DNA of 64,000 nt, taken from the NCBI GenBank assembly GCA_964484385.1, contig CAZAFV010000005.1, positions 18,044 through 82,043 on the forward strand, in the 5' to 3' direction. Shown piece by piece: positions 1 through 7,581 of the stretch. Below the pieces are notes generated by a model. The model was not told the DNA's origin. It saw nothing but the letters and a program-made list of their open reading frames with translations, and made no database searches. Made by a program: the position numbers and the translations under genes. The stretch comes from Poriferisodalis sp964484385 (GTDB taxonomy: Bacteria > Actinomycetota > Acidimicrobiia > Acidimicrobiales > Poriferisodalaceae). How positions within the stretch are numbered: the stretch's first letter is position 1; the number at the start of each line of letters is the position of its first letter.

Positions 1-1797
1 GGTGATGATCTCGCCCCAGCCGTCGAGTGACACACGCCGGTGCCACAGGGCGAACTCGTCGTCGGCCTCGAGGAACAGCGGTAGCGACACCATCGGTGCG
101 GTGCCTGCGGGACGCCGCACGCCAGCCAGTACGCCCTCGGTCGTCAGCACAACAGGCTGCTCGTCGTTGGGCCAATCGAGCACGGTGTCGATGCCGGCCT
201 CGGCCAGCAGCGCCGGGGTACGGAATGACTCCACCCCCTCCGCGGAGAACCATGTTGTCGGGCGGATGCCTGCCGCAGACTCGATGGCGTCGATGCTGCG
301 AGCGATGGCCTCCCGCTCCTCTGCTTCAGAGTTCTTGGAGGTGATGAGCCGGGTGGCAGCGACACCCCGCCCGGCGATTTCACAACCGCGCTCGACCAGG
401 TGCGAGACCAGCCACCCGTAGTGCTCCGCGGTCAACGCGTCGACCGCGACGGTGGCAGCGATGCCGTGCCGTTCGAGCAGTTCGAGCAGGCGGAAGATGC
501 CGACCCGGTGGCCGTACTCGCGGATCGTGAGCTGGGGGTAGTCGGGGGCCGGCAGCCGTGCCAGCCCGCCGCTGCGACGGCGCAGCGAGTTCGCGTCGTG
601 AAGAGGCTCCCACTCGCCGTGCTCGCGCTCGATGACCGCGCCGACGGCAAGCGGGCTGCGGTCGGGCCACTCGAAGCGGGGCCGGCTCGGCAGCGGTGAC
701 CACTCGTAGTAGGGGTGGTCCATGCCGTGCTGGTGCTGGGCCGGGCCGAATTCGTAGGCCTGGGCTGGGTCACCGTCACCGGCGCTCCTTGCTGCGTGGC
801 CGACCGAGCCCGCTACGCCGGTCGCCGCAGGCTTGGGTCGGTCTGCCTGCGTCTCGGGTTCGTGAATGGCGACGTCGTCGTAGTGATGGTCGATGAAGTG
901 CTCCGCGATCTGGCTGGCGGTGGTCTGCCACACGTCGTCGTGGCTCATCAGGTAGTCGAGCATCGCTGCAAGCCCGTCGACCCGGTGCGGCATGCCCATC
1001 AGGTAGGGGTGCAGCGCCACGCACATCACCCGACCCCCGGCGTCGTCATCGGCTTCGCGGCGCAGAACATCGAGCTGGGCCTTGGCCATCGCCACGAATT
1101 CGCTCGTGTCGTGGTGCTGGGTGAACACCGGCACGTCGTTCAGCTCCATCGAATAGGGCACCGACACCAGCCGCTGCCCGCCGCGGGTTGCGAGCGGCAC
1201 GGGCTGGTCGTCGTGGAACCAGTCGGCGTGGTAGATCAACCCGGCCTCGGCCATCAAGTCGGGCGTCGCCGCGGTGTTGGACACGGCAGGGCCGAGCATT
1301 CCCCGCAACTGCTGCCCGGTGTCGCTGCGCAGCGCCTCGATGCACTCGATGTAGAACGCCCGCTCGGCCGTCTCGTCGATCGAGGAGATGTAGCGGGTGT
1401 TGTAGATGCCGTGGGACATGATCTCCCACCCACGTTCGACCATCGCTGCGCCGACTTCTGGGTAATGGTCGAACACGGCGAGATTGGTAGAAGCTGTTGC
1501 GACGACGCCGAAGCGGTCGAGCACCTCGGTCATGCGCCAGAAGCCCACCCGGTTGCCGTAGTCACGGTAGCTGTACCCCTGCACATCGGGATGCGGCGAG
1601 CGCGTCCAGGTGTTGCGCTGGGGGTCCCGCGGCGGCAGGAACTCGTAGTGCTCGACGTTGGGGGCGATCCACAACGCCACCCGCGCGTCGTGCGGCCAGC
1701 GGACCCGCGGCCGGTCGGTGATCGGCAAGTACCGCACACGATGAGGCGGCAAGCTGCCCGGAAGCGGAGCGACGAGACCTGGTGCCGTTTTGACCAT
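1..1797 (-). CDS. Tandem-domain polysaccharide deacetylase/allantoinase-like protein (3' end cut by window edge)
   Basis: The frame is open from ATG 1797 through position 1 without a stop, giving at least 599 residues. It holds two copies of the polysaccharide-deacetylase (NodB/PuuE-like) fold. Domain 1 (about residues 15-300) has the hallmark MSHGIYNTRY, with His129 as putative metal ligand, followed by GLIYHADWFHDDQP and ALHPYLMG. Domain 2 (about 325 onward) repeats the layout (REYGHRVGIFRLLE, AEAGIDTVLDWPNDEQP), but the equivalent motif reads AGRGVAATRL, so Arg477 stands where His is expected. The family hydrolyses C-N bonds in N-acetyl sugars or ureides; the substrate here is unknown and no signal peptide is evident. 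A TAGCGT box 6 nt upstream of the ATG suggests a leaderless transcript. The long open frame on the opposite strand (715-1902) is its shadow. Family confident, function not. Confidence 0.85.
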   Translation of the reverse strand, partial: MVKTAPGLVAPLPGSLPPHRVRYLPITDRPRVRWPHDARVALWIAPNVEHYEFLPPRDPQRNTWTRSPHPDVQGYSYRDYGNRVGFWRMTEVLDRFGVVATASTNLAVFDHYPEVGAAMVERGWEIMSHGIYNTRYISSIDETAERAFYIECIEALRSDTGQQLRGMLGPAVSNTAATPDLMAEAGLIYHADWFHDDQPVPLATRGGQRLVSVPYSMELNDVPVFTQHHDTSEFVAMAKAQLDVLRREADDDAGGRVMCVALHPYLMGMPHRVDGLAAMLDYLMSHDDVWQTTASQIAEHFIDHHYDDVAIHEPETQADRPKPAATGVAGSVGHAARSAGDGDPAQAYEFGPAQHQHGMDHPYYEWSPLPSRPRFEWPDRSPLAVGAVIEREHGEWEPLHDANSLRRRSGGLARLPAPDYPQLTIREYGHRVGIFRLLELLERHGIAATVAVDALTAEHYGWLVSHLVERGCEIAGRGVAATRLITSKNSEAEEREAIARSIDAIESAAGIRPTTWFSAEGVESFRTPALLAEAGIDTVLDWPNDEQPVVLTTEGVLAGVRRPAGTAPMVSLPLFLEADDEFALWHRRVSLDGWGEIIT

Positions 1798-1803
1798 GGG
1801 ACG

Positions 1804-1809
1804 ACGCTA
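1804..1809 (-). promoter_or_regulatory. -10 box (TAGCGT) of the deacetylase gene, leaderless spacing
   Basis: TAGCGT on the minus strand lies 6 nt before the ATG at 1797. Transcription would begin at or within a base or two of the start codon. Inferred from spacing and from repeated occurrence of the pattern in this window. Confidence 0.5.
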
Positions 1810-1822
1810 CGCGCGCTCGCCG

Positions 1823-1844
1823 CCGACCATCAGGTGATGGTCGG
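1823..1844. promoter_or_regulatory. Perfect palindromic operator candidate between divergent promoters
   Basis: The arms CCGACCATCA and TGATGGTCGG are exact reverse complements separated by GG. The site sits between the two divergent -10 boxes (1804-1809 and 1848-1853) and would overlap both -35 regions. This is the expected geometry for a dimeric repressor or activator controlling both genes. No regulator gene is adjacent. Confidence 0.55.
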
Positions 1845-1847
1845 ACC

Positions 1848-1853
1848 TAGCAT
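1848..1853 (+). promoter_or_regulatory. -10 box (TAGCAT) of the membrane-protein gene, leaderless spacing
   Basis: TAGCAT is followed by 6 nt and then the GTG start at 1860. It begins 4 bp from the palindrome at 1823-1844. Confidence 0.5.
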
Positions 1854-1859
1854 CTCGCC

Positions 1860-2870
1860 GTGGCTGGGGCGCAGGGACGGCACCGACCGATTCCCGATCT
1901 GATAGGGGACACGTTCGGACTCATCGGACGCCGCTTTCGCGAAGTCGCCGCCATCTCCATCGTCGCGGCTGCGATTGCTGTCATCTCGGTCGCCTTGGTC
2001 TCGACATCGTCGCGAATCATCGAAGAGGAGATCATCGAGAACCCCAGGCTGGAGGAGTTCTTGGACTTGCTGGACGACGGTGTCGCTGCAGATGACGCCG
2101 CAGCGGCTGAGGAGGTCGCATCGGAGTTCACGCCGGTGAACAGCGACGAGGTCCGTGTCGTCACCCTCAACCTCGACGCCGCGCGAAGCGAAGCGTGGGA
2201 GGCGTTCGTCGATTCCGTCTCGTGGGATCGGGTCGTCAATGCGTTCCTGTTGTTTGGTGCGTTTCTGCTGGTCTCGATCGTCGGCGGGGCCACCACCGTG
2301 GCGTTGTCGCTGGTGACGCTCGATGACGTCGAGGGCCGACCCTCGTCGCCTGCCAGCGCGCTCGCCACCGGCTTGGCCCGGGTGCCGAAGATCGTGCTGC
2401 TGACACTGATGTGGGCGGCAGCGTTCGGGGCGATGCTCGCCGTGCTCGGCGTTGTTGCCGTCGTTATGTCCCTAGTGCATGCCGTCTTGGGTCTGCTCGC
2501 TGTGCTCGTCATGATCGGAGTGACCGTCGCCACGTTCGCTGTGTTCGCACCGCTGATCGAGATGCACTTCGTCATGGCGTACGTCGAGCCCGGATTTCCC
2601 TCGCCGGCGAAGTGGTGGCGCCTTCTCGCAGGCAACAAGCTGGCCACGTGGGGGCGCTCGGCGCTGATCTTCGCCGCGAACATCGCAATCGGCGTGATCC
2701 TGTGGCTGGGCCTGCAAGCGCTGCCGAGTCCCTACGGGGACTTCATCTCCAACGCGATAGCGGGACCGATCATTGCCGCGATCATGACGATCGCCTTTGC
2801 GCTGATGTACGCCGACCTGTCTGGGCGGTCCCGAACGGCCACAGGCGACTGGCCCGAGTTGTACAACTGA
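1860..2870 (+). CDS. Multi-pass membrane protein of unknown function
   Basis: A 336-residue protein with a cytoplasmic-looking N-terminus (PDLIGDTFGLIGRRFREVAA), a first hydrophobic helix near residues 30-50, an acidic extracytoplasmic stretch (about 52-125) rich in Asp, Glu and Ala, then five or so further hydrophobic helices to about residue 320. The fold resembles the glycerophosphodiester-phosphodiesterase membrane-domain type of uncharacterised actinobacterial proteins, but no catalytic motif is visible. The GTG start is supported by the TAGCAT box 6 nt upstream; there is no in-frame upstream alternative without entering the promoter. It is divergent from the deacetylase gene and shares the palindrome with it, so the two may be co-regulated, perhaps in envelope modification (inference). 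Confidence 0.75.
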   Translation: MAGAQGRHRPIPDLIGDTFGLIGRRFREVAAISIVAAAIAVISVALVSTSSRIIEEEIIENPRLEEFLDLLDDGVAADDAAAAEEVASEFTPVNSDEVRVVTLNLDAARSEAWEAFVDSVSWDRVVNAFLLFGAFLLVSIVGGATTVALSLVTLDDVEGRPSSPASALATGLARVPKIVLLTLMWAAAFGAMLAVLGVVAVVMSLVHAVLGLLAVLVMIGVTVATFAVFAPLIEMHFVMAYVEPGFPSPAKWWRLLAGNKLATWGRSALIFAANIAIGVILWLGLQALPSPYGDFISNAIAGPIIAAIMTIAFALMYADLSGRSRTATGDWPELYN

Positions 2871-2941
2871 CGCCGACGCGAGGTTCTGCCGAGATGCGGA
2901 GCCCTGGTCGGTTTTCTCCCCGGCCATCGACACCTTGAGCG

Positions 2942-2957
2942 CGTGCTGAAATGTGCG
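2942..2957 (+). promoter_or_regulatory. Conserved 16-bp start-proximal element of CoA-transferase copy A
   Basis: CGTGCTGAAATGTGCG ends one base before the ATG at 2959 and is identical to 7565-7580 before the paralogue at 7582. TGAAAT is 6 nt from the ATG, the spacing of -10 boxes elsewhere in the window. Upstream sequence is not conserved. Confidence 0.45.
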
Positions 2958-2958
2958 C

Positions 2959-5494
2959 ATGAGTGGGGATACGAACACTGATGCCCGGGGCGTACTGGCG
3001 GACTACCGCGTCATCGATCTGACCGACGAGCGCGGCCACCTGGCAGGGGCGATCTGGGCCCAGATGGGCGCTGACGTGATTGCGATCGAGCCTCCCGAGG
3101 GCTCGTCGGCGCGAAGGCTGGCCCCTTTCGCCGGCGATGTCGAAGGACCGGAGCGATCGCTGCACCACTGGTCCTACAACCGCGGCAAGCGAAGCGTGGT
3201 GCTCGACCTGAGCACGGCCGAAGGCGTCGAGCAGGCCAAGGCGCTCATCGCCGGGGCGGACGTCGTGTTCGAGTGCTTCGAGCCGGGCGAGGCCGAAGCG
3301 CTGGGGCTCGGCCGTGATGTCCTCGCCGAACTCAATCCTGCGCTCATCCATGTCTCGATCACGCCGTTCGGCAGCGACGGGCCGAAGGCCAACTGGGTGG
3401 CGTCGGATCTGGTGCTGCAGGCCTCTGCGGTGAACATGGCCGTCACCGGCGACAAGGACCGTGCGCCGCTGCGGGCGGGCGGCACGCTGCCCCAAGCCAT
3501 GCACAACGCGGCCTCCGAAGGGGCCGGCGCAGCACTCATCGCGCTCTGGGAACGCCAGACCCGCTCCGGGCTCGGCCAGCACATCGACATGTCCGCCCAG
3601 CAGTCGATGAGCCAAGCATCGATGTCGTCGACGCTCAACACCTCGCTGAACGCCACCGTGACCCAGCGCATCGCGGGCGGCGCCAGCCTGCAAGGCATCG
3701 ATATCCAGCTCATGTGGGCCTGTGCCGACGGGCACGCCTCGGTGACGTTCCTGTTCGGGCCCGGCTTTCGCGCCTTCACCCAGAACCTCATGGACTGGGT
3801 GCACGACGAGGGCTTCTGCGACGAGGCCACGCGGGACAAGAACTGGACCGAGTACGCCATGATGCTGCTCGACGGCCGCGAGCCGGTCTCCGAATATGAG
3901 CGGCTCAAGCAGATCCTCACCGAGTTCTTCGCCACAAAGACCAAGGCGGAGCTGCTCGATGCGGCCATGAGCCGCCGGCTGCTCATCACCCCGGTGTCGA
4001 CGACGGGCGAAGTGGTCGACGCCGAGCAGCTGGCGGTCCGCGAGTACTGGGAGGACGTCGATCACAGCGATGTTGTGTCCGATGCCGGCGCAGGCTCGTT
4101 CGATCCTGCTGCGGTGCGCTATCCCGGCCCGTTTGCGAAGTTCACCGAGACCCCGCTCGTGAACCTGCGGCGCCCGCCCACGCTGGGCGAGCACACCGGC
4201 GAAGTGCTGGCCGAGCTGGACGCATCGGAGCGCTTGCCTGCGGTGCCGGCGCCGATTGCGCCGGTGGCGCACACGTCGCCGCCGCTCGAGGGCGTCAAGG
4301 TGCTCGATTTCATGTGGGCGATGGCGGGACCTGCGGCGTCGCGGGTGCTCGCCGACTACGGCGCCGAGATCATCCGGGTCGAGTCGGCCAACAAGCTCGA
4401 CGCCGTACGCTCCATTCAGCCGTTCCACGACGATGTTGGAGATCCGGACGGCTCGGGTTTGTTCAGCAACTTGAACGCTGGCAAGCGTGGTCTCGCGCTC
4501 GACATGTCCAAGCCCGAAGCGCTCGACGTCATCTGGGATCTCATCGACTGGGCCGATGTGATCCTGGAGTCGTTCTCCCCCAAGGCCATGACCGGATGGG
4601 GCATGGGCTGGTCCCAAGTGCAGCAGCGCCGACCGGACGTGGTGATGGCGTCGAGCTGCCTGATGGGCCAGACCGGGCCGCTGGCGATGCTGGCGGGCTT
4701 CGGCACCATGGCTGCGGCGATCTCCGGGTTCTTCTACCCGGTGGGATGGCCCGACCGGGCACCCTGCGGGCCGTTCACGGCCTACACCGACTACACCTCG
4801 CCCCGCTGGCTGGTGGCCGCGGTGATGGGGGCGCTGGAGCACAAGCGCCAGACNNNNNNNNNNGTACGTGGACCTGTCGCAGTCCGAGGCGGCGCTGCAC
4901 CTGATGGCACCGGCCCTGCTTGAGCGGACCACCAACGGCCGAATCTGGGCAGCAGCGGCCAACCGGGACATGGTGTTCGCGCCCCAGGGCGCATACCAGA
5001 CCGCTGCGGGCAGCTCGGCCGGCGAGGACCACGACGACAACTGGATCGCGATTTCGTGCATCGACGACGGTCAGTGGGCTGCGCTGGCAGACGCCATGGG
5101 CCGCGACGACCTCGCGTCGCTGAGCGCCGCCGAACGCCACGCACAGCACGACGAGCTGGACGGCGTCATCTCGGCGTGGACCCGCGGCCGCAATGGCAAT
5201 GAGCTGATGGCTGAGCTGCAAGCTGCGGGCGTGGCCGCCCACATCGTGCAGAACTCGCCCGAGTTCACGGTGGACCCGCAGTTGCTGCACCGCAACGCGC
5301 TGGTCGAGGTGCCGCACGGCAAGCAGGGCACCACGACGGTCGAGAACACGCGCTTCGTGCTGTCTCGCACTCCAGCCCAGGTGGACCGCGGCGGGCCGAC
5401 GCTCGGCGAGCACACCTTCGAGGTGCTCACCGAGACGCTTGCCTACGACGGCGATCGCATCGCCGAGCTGGCCGTAGCCGAGCTGCTCGAGTAG
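2959..5494 (+). CDS. Double-domain family III (CaiB/BaiF) CoA-transferase, copy A (interrupted by scaffold gap)
   Basis: About 845 residues in two homologous CaiB/BaiF domains (about 10-420 and 440-845). The second begins with VKVLDFMWAMAGPA. Family III enzymes move CoA between carboxylic acids; the catalytic Asp matches Asp611 of the second domain (AYTDYTSP). The equivalent place in the first domain (PQAMHNAASEGA) has no Asp, so one half is probably structural. This architecture and residue position resemble DMSP CoA-transferase/lyase DddD. The reading frame changes by one across the 10-N gap (4854-4863); comparison with copy B shows that four codons, GEGQ, are missing, so the gene is intact with a mis-sized gap. 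An in-frame GTG at 2953 is possible, but ATG 2959 matches copy B. Acyl substrate unknown. Confidence 0.85.
4854..4863. other. Assembly gap (10 N), true size probably 12 bases
   Basis: The sequence before the gap encodes EHKRQT and after it YVDLSQ. Paralogue B has EHRRRT-GEGQ-YIDMSQ at the same place, implying 12 missing bases; that also restores one reading frame across the gene. Confidence 0.85.
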
Positions 5495-5630
5495 CCCCGG
5501 CCACATTGCCGCTCACGCGCTCAGTGGCGTGGAAACGGTCACTGTCGATGTGGGCCCGTTGATGGACATTCGCAGATCATCGTCGCCCGAGTGTGGAATA
5601 CTCACGGCCCGCCGGTGAAAGGTGCTGCCC

Positions 5631-6527
5631 ATGTCTAGGTTGCCCGTGCGAGCGGCTGCGGCCGTCGCGGTGGCGCTCTTTTGCGTTGCGCTGGCGCCGT
5701 CGCCGGCGGCCGCTCACGATACGGCCGCGGCGCCTGACTGCGAGGGCGAGACGTCGGCGGCGCTTGGCGTCGCTGCGGACTGGGCCGCGGTCGAGCTGGT
5801 CGGATGGGTGCTCGGGACTAGCTGTCTGATCGACGCCGGCGAGCGCAGCTCCGACCGGCTGCCGGCAGCGTCGCGGGCGGCCGTCGAGGGGCGCTCCGTG
5901 GTGGTGGTCGGCGGCCGCGCCGCGGTGCCCGACGCGAAGCTCTCGCTCGCCGGCGTGAGGGTGAGGGTGCGCCTGGGCGGCGCCGACCGGTTGGAGACGA
6001 TGCGCGCCGTGGTGGTGTGGGCCGATGCCCAGCCCGCCGAGCGGGCGGCCGCGGCCGCCGCCGAGGCGCTGAGCGGCCTCGCGGTCGAGCCGGAACATGA
6101 CGGCAGCGGCTACGACCGGCGCCACTACGAGCACGACAGCGCCGTGCTGTGCGACGTCATCGCCGCCGCCACCGATCCCTACACCGGCCTGCCGTTCGGC
6201 CCCGACACGTGCGCCGTCGACCACGTGGTCGCGGCGCGCGAGGCCCACGAGTCCGGCGGCCACGCCTGGACGGCCGAGCGGCGGCGGGAGTTCGGCCGCG
6301 ATCGCGCCAACCTGGTCGCGTCGCGCGACTGCGTGCATCTGTCCAAGGGTGGCCACGATGTCGGGAGCTGGCACGGTGTGGCGTCGGGGAGCTGCGCCGG
6401 CGCTGCGCTCGACGCGTTGGGCGCCTGCTTCTGGGCGAGGGTCACCGTCGCGGTCAAGGCGAAGTGGGGCCTCACCGTCGACGCAGCAGAGGCCGACGCG
6501 CTGAGTCAGGCCCTCGTCGGCTGCTGA
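5631..6527 (+). CDS. Secreted HNH-type nuclease with cell-wall-binding-repeat-like segment
   Basis: 298 residues from ATG 5631; GAAAGG lies 8-10 nt upstream, and a GTG at 5622 is a weaker alternative. A signal peptide spans about residues 1-27 (hydrophobic core, AAA-HD cleavage). Residues about 88-140 resemble cell-wall-binding repeat 2 (VVVVGGRAAVPD, then GGADRLETMRAVVVWA). The C-terminal part matches the DUF1524/GmrSD-C type HNH fold of exported actinobacterial nucleases: DPYTG, VDHVV with catalytic His198, EAHESGG..W, RDRANL, SKGGHD..SW. Paired cysteines fit an extracellular protein. The usual Asn near the last motif seems to be His. It may degrade external DNA for nutrition or antagonism (inference). 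It ends in a good hairpin (6533-6551) and lies between two CoA-transferase paralogues. Confidence 0.75.
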   Translation: MSRLPVRAAAAVAVALFCVALAPSPAAAHDTAAAPDCEGETSAALGVAADWAAVELVGWVLGTSCLIDAGERSSDRLPAASRAAVEGRSVVVVGGRAAVPDAKLSLAGVRVRVRLGGADRLETMRAVVVWADAQPAERAAAAAAEALSGLAVEPEHDGSGYDRRHYEHDSAVLCDVIAAATDPYTGLPFGPDTCAVDHVVAAREAHESGGHAWTAERRREFGRDRANLVASRDCVHLSKGGHDVGSWHGVASGSCAGAALDALGACFWARVTVAVKAKWGLTVDAAEADALSQALVGC

Positions 6528-6532
6528 CCCTG

Positions 6533-6551
6533 TGTCCCGCTGGGCGGGACA
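6533..6551 (+). terminator. Hairpin after the nuclease gene
   Basis: TGTCCCGC-TGG-GCGGGACA is a perfect 8-bp stem with a 3-nt loop starting 5 nt after the TGA stop. There is no U-tract, as is common in high-G+C actinobacteria. Confidence 0.55.
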
Positions 6552-6567
6552 CGTCGTCGAATGGGTC

Positions 6568-6573
6568 TAGAAT
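6568..6573 (+). promoter_or_regulatory. -10 box (TAGAAT) before the exported-protein gene
   Basis: TAGAAT ends 8 nt before ATG 6582. It favours that start over the in-frame ATG at 6561, which lies upstream of the box. Confidence 0.5.
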
Positions 6574-6581
6574 GGTTAGTC

Positions 6582-7382
6582 ATGCACACCACCCCCCCCC
6601 CCACGTTCGCCAAAGAGACACTGGCTGAGGAGTATCGGCTAAGGGAACGCCGATCCATCGCACGACGCGCTGCGCTGGCGCTGGCGCTGGCGGCCCTGCT
6701 GCTGCCGCTGCTGGCCGTGCCCGCCGGCGCCGAGAACGGCGAGCCGTGCCAGGTATGGGTCGACGCGGTGGCCGTCCACGAGGCCCGACAGGACGCGAAC
6801 AGCGACTACCCCCAGGCCCACATCGACCGCGCCGAGGCCGCCCTGCTGGCCTGCACCCAGGCCAGCAACGGCCAGGACGGCTTCTACCACACCACCAGCG
6901 GCGCCGGCTTCGCGCCCGGCGACCGGACCGACGGCCGGGACAGCACGCCCGCCGAGGCGACGGCCAACGAGGTGCGGAGCTTCACCTACTCGCCCATCGA
7001 GAACCCCTACCGCGGCTGGGACGTCTGCCACGGCGAAACCGGCAGTAACTGTGGCCCCCGCAATCAATACATTCAGTTAGGCATCATCCGCCCGGGCGGG
7101 CAGGGCGCCGATAATGTGCAGCCGCCGGTGACCGTGGAGCAGGCCGAGAAGCAGGCCGAGGCCGAGGCGCGGATCGAGGAGCGCGAAGGCGCTATCGACT
7201 GGTACCGGCCGCCCATCGGCACCGGCGAGAACGGCGAGATACGGGTGCCCTGCGCCGCCAACGGCAACAAGCTGCAACGCGACCCCAACTGGCACAAGAC
7301 GAACAACAATCCGGACGGCACCGCGAAGGCCCCGTGGATAGACAGCGGCAGCGCGCCGGGCACCGGGCACACCTGCTTCTGA
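6582..7382 (+). CDS. Exported cysteine-containing protein of unknown function, with a C11 tract in codons 4-7
   Basis: 266 residues from ATG 6582. An unusually long polar N-region (HTTPPPTFAKET..RERR) precedes a hydrophobic core (ALALALAALLLPLLAVPAGA) that looks like a signal peptide cleaved near residue 50, or an anchor. The mature part has five cysteines (CQVW, LACTQ, DVCHG, NCGPRN, VPCAANG) and a terminal HTCF, and is rich in Asn, Gly and Glu. I recognise no domain. Eleven consecutive C (6592-6602) encode Thr-Pro-Pro-Pro, and gain or loss of one C would shift the frame at codon 7. It follows the nuclease but has its own -10 box after the nuclease hairpin. A partner, inhibitor or adhesin role is possible but unsupported. 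Confidence 0.6.
   Translation: MHTTPPPTFAKETLAEEYRLRERRSIARRAALALALAALLLPLLAVPAGAENGEPCQVWVDAVAVHEARQDANSDYPQAHIDRAEAALLACTQASNGQDGFYHTTSGAGFAPGDRTDGRDSTPAEATANEVRSFTYSPIENPYRGWDVCHGETGSNCGPRNQYIQLGIIRPGGQGADNVQPPVTVEQAEKQAEAEARIEEREGAIDWYRPPIGTGENGEIRVPCAANGNKLQRDPNWHKTNNNPDGTAKAPWIDSGSAPGTGHTCF
6592..6602 (+). repeat. Homopolymeric C11 tract inside a coding sequence
   Basis: Eleven consecutive C immediately after the start of an exported-protein gene. Such tracts are slippage-prone and are used for phase variation in some bacteria. Whether that happens here, or whether the count is an assembly error, cannot be told from one sequence. Confidence 0.7.
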
Positions 7383-7415
7383 CACCCGCCGGCGCCGGGC
7401 TGAGGGCCGCTATAG

Positions 7416-7432
7416 GCAGCCGCACCGGCTGC
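7416..7432 (+). terminator. Hairpin after the exported-protein gene
   Basis: GCAGCCG-CAC-CGGCTGC forms a 7-bp stem with a 3-nt loop, 33 nt after the TGA stop; no U-tract. The rest of 7383-7564 shows no clear element. Confidence 0.4.
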
Positions 7433-7564
7433 GGGCGGCGACGCACGACGCGCCCGCCGAGCGTCCGCAATCAGGAGCCGCGCCGCGGTTAGCGCCGGTC
7501 TCGCACTGCTTTCGTCTTCTCTCCCCGTGGCCTGGGTGCCCAAGCCCGGAGCGCACGGCGCGTC

Positions 7565-7580
7565 CGTGCTGAAATGTGCG
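7565..7580 (+). promoter_or_regulatory. Conserved 16-bp start-proximal element of CoA-transferase copy B
   Basis: Identical to 2942-2957. TGAAAT (7570-7575) is 6 nt from ATG 7582, as in copy A. Confidence 0.45.
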
Positions 7581-7581
7581 A

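Noticed and set aside
715..1902. Long open frame on the plus strand opposite the deacetylase
   Set aside because: The opposite strand encodes a clear two-domain deacetylase; this one is Val/His/Arg/Gly-rich without motif, a typical high-G+C antisense frame.
2782..5061. 759-codon minus-strand frame opposite CoA-transferase A
   Set aside because: Composition (His, Arg, Gly) and lack of motifs mark a shadow, and it runs through the N gap.
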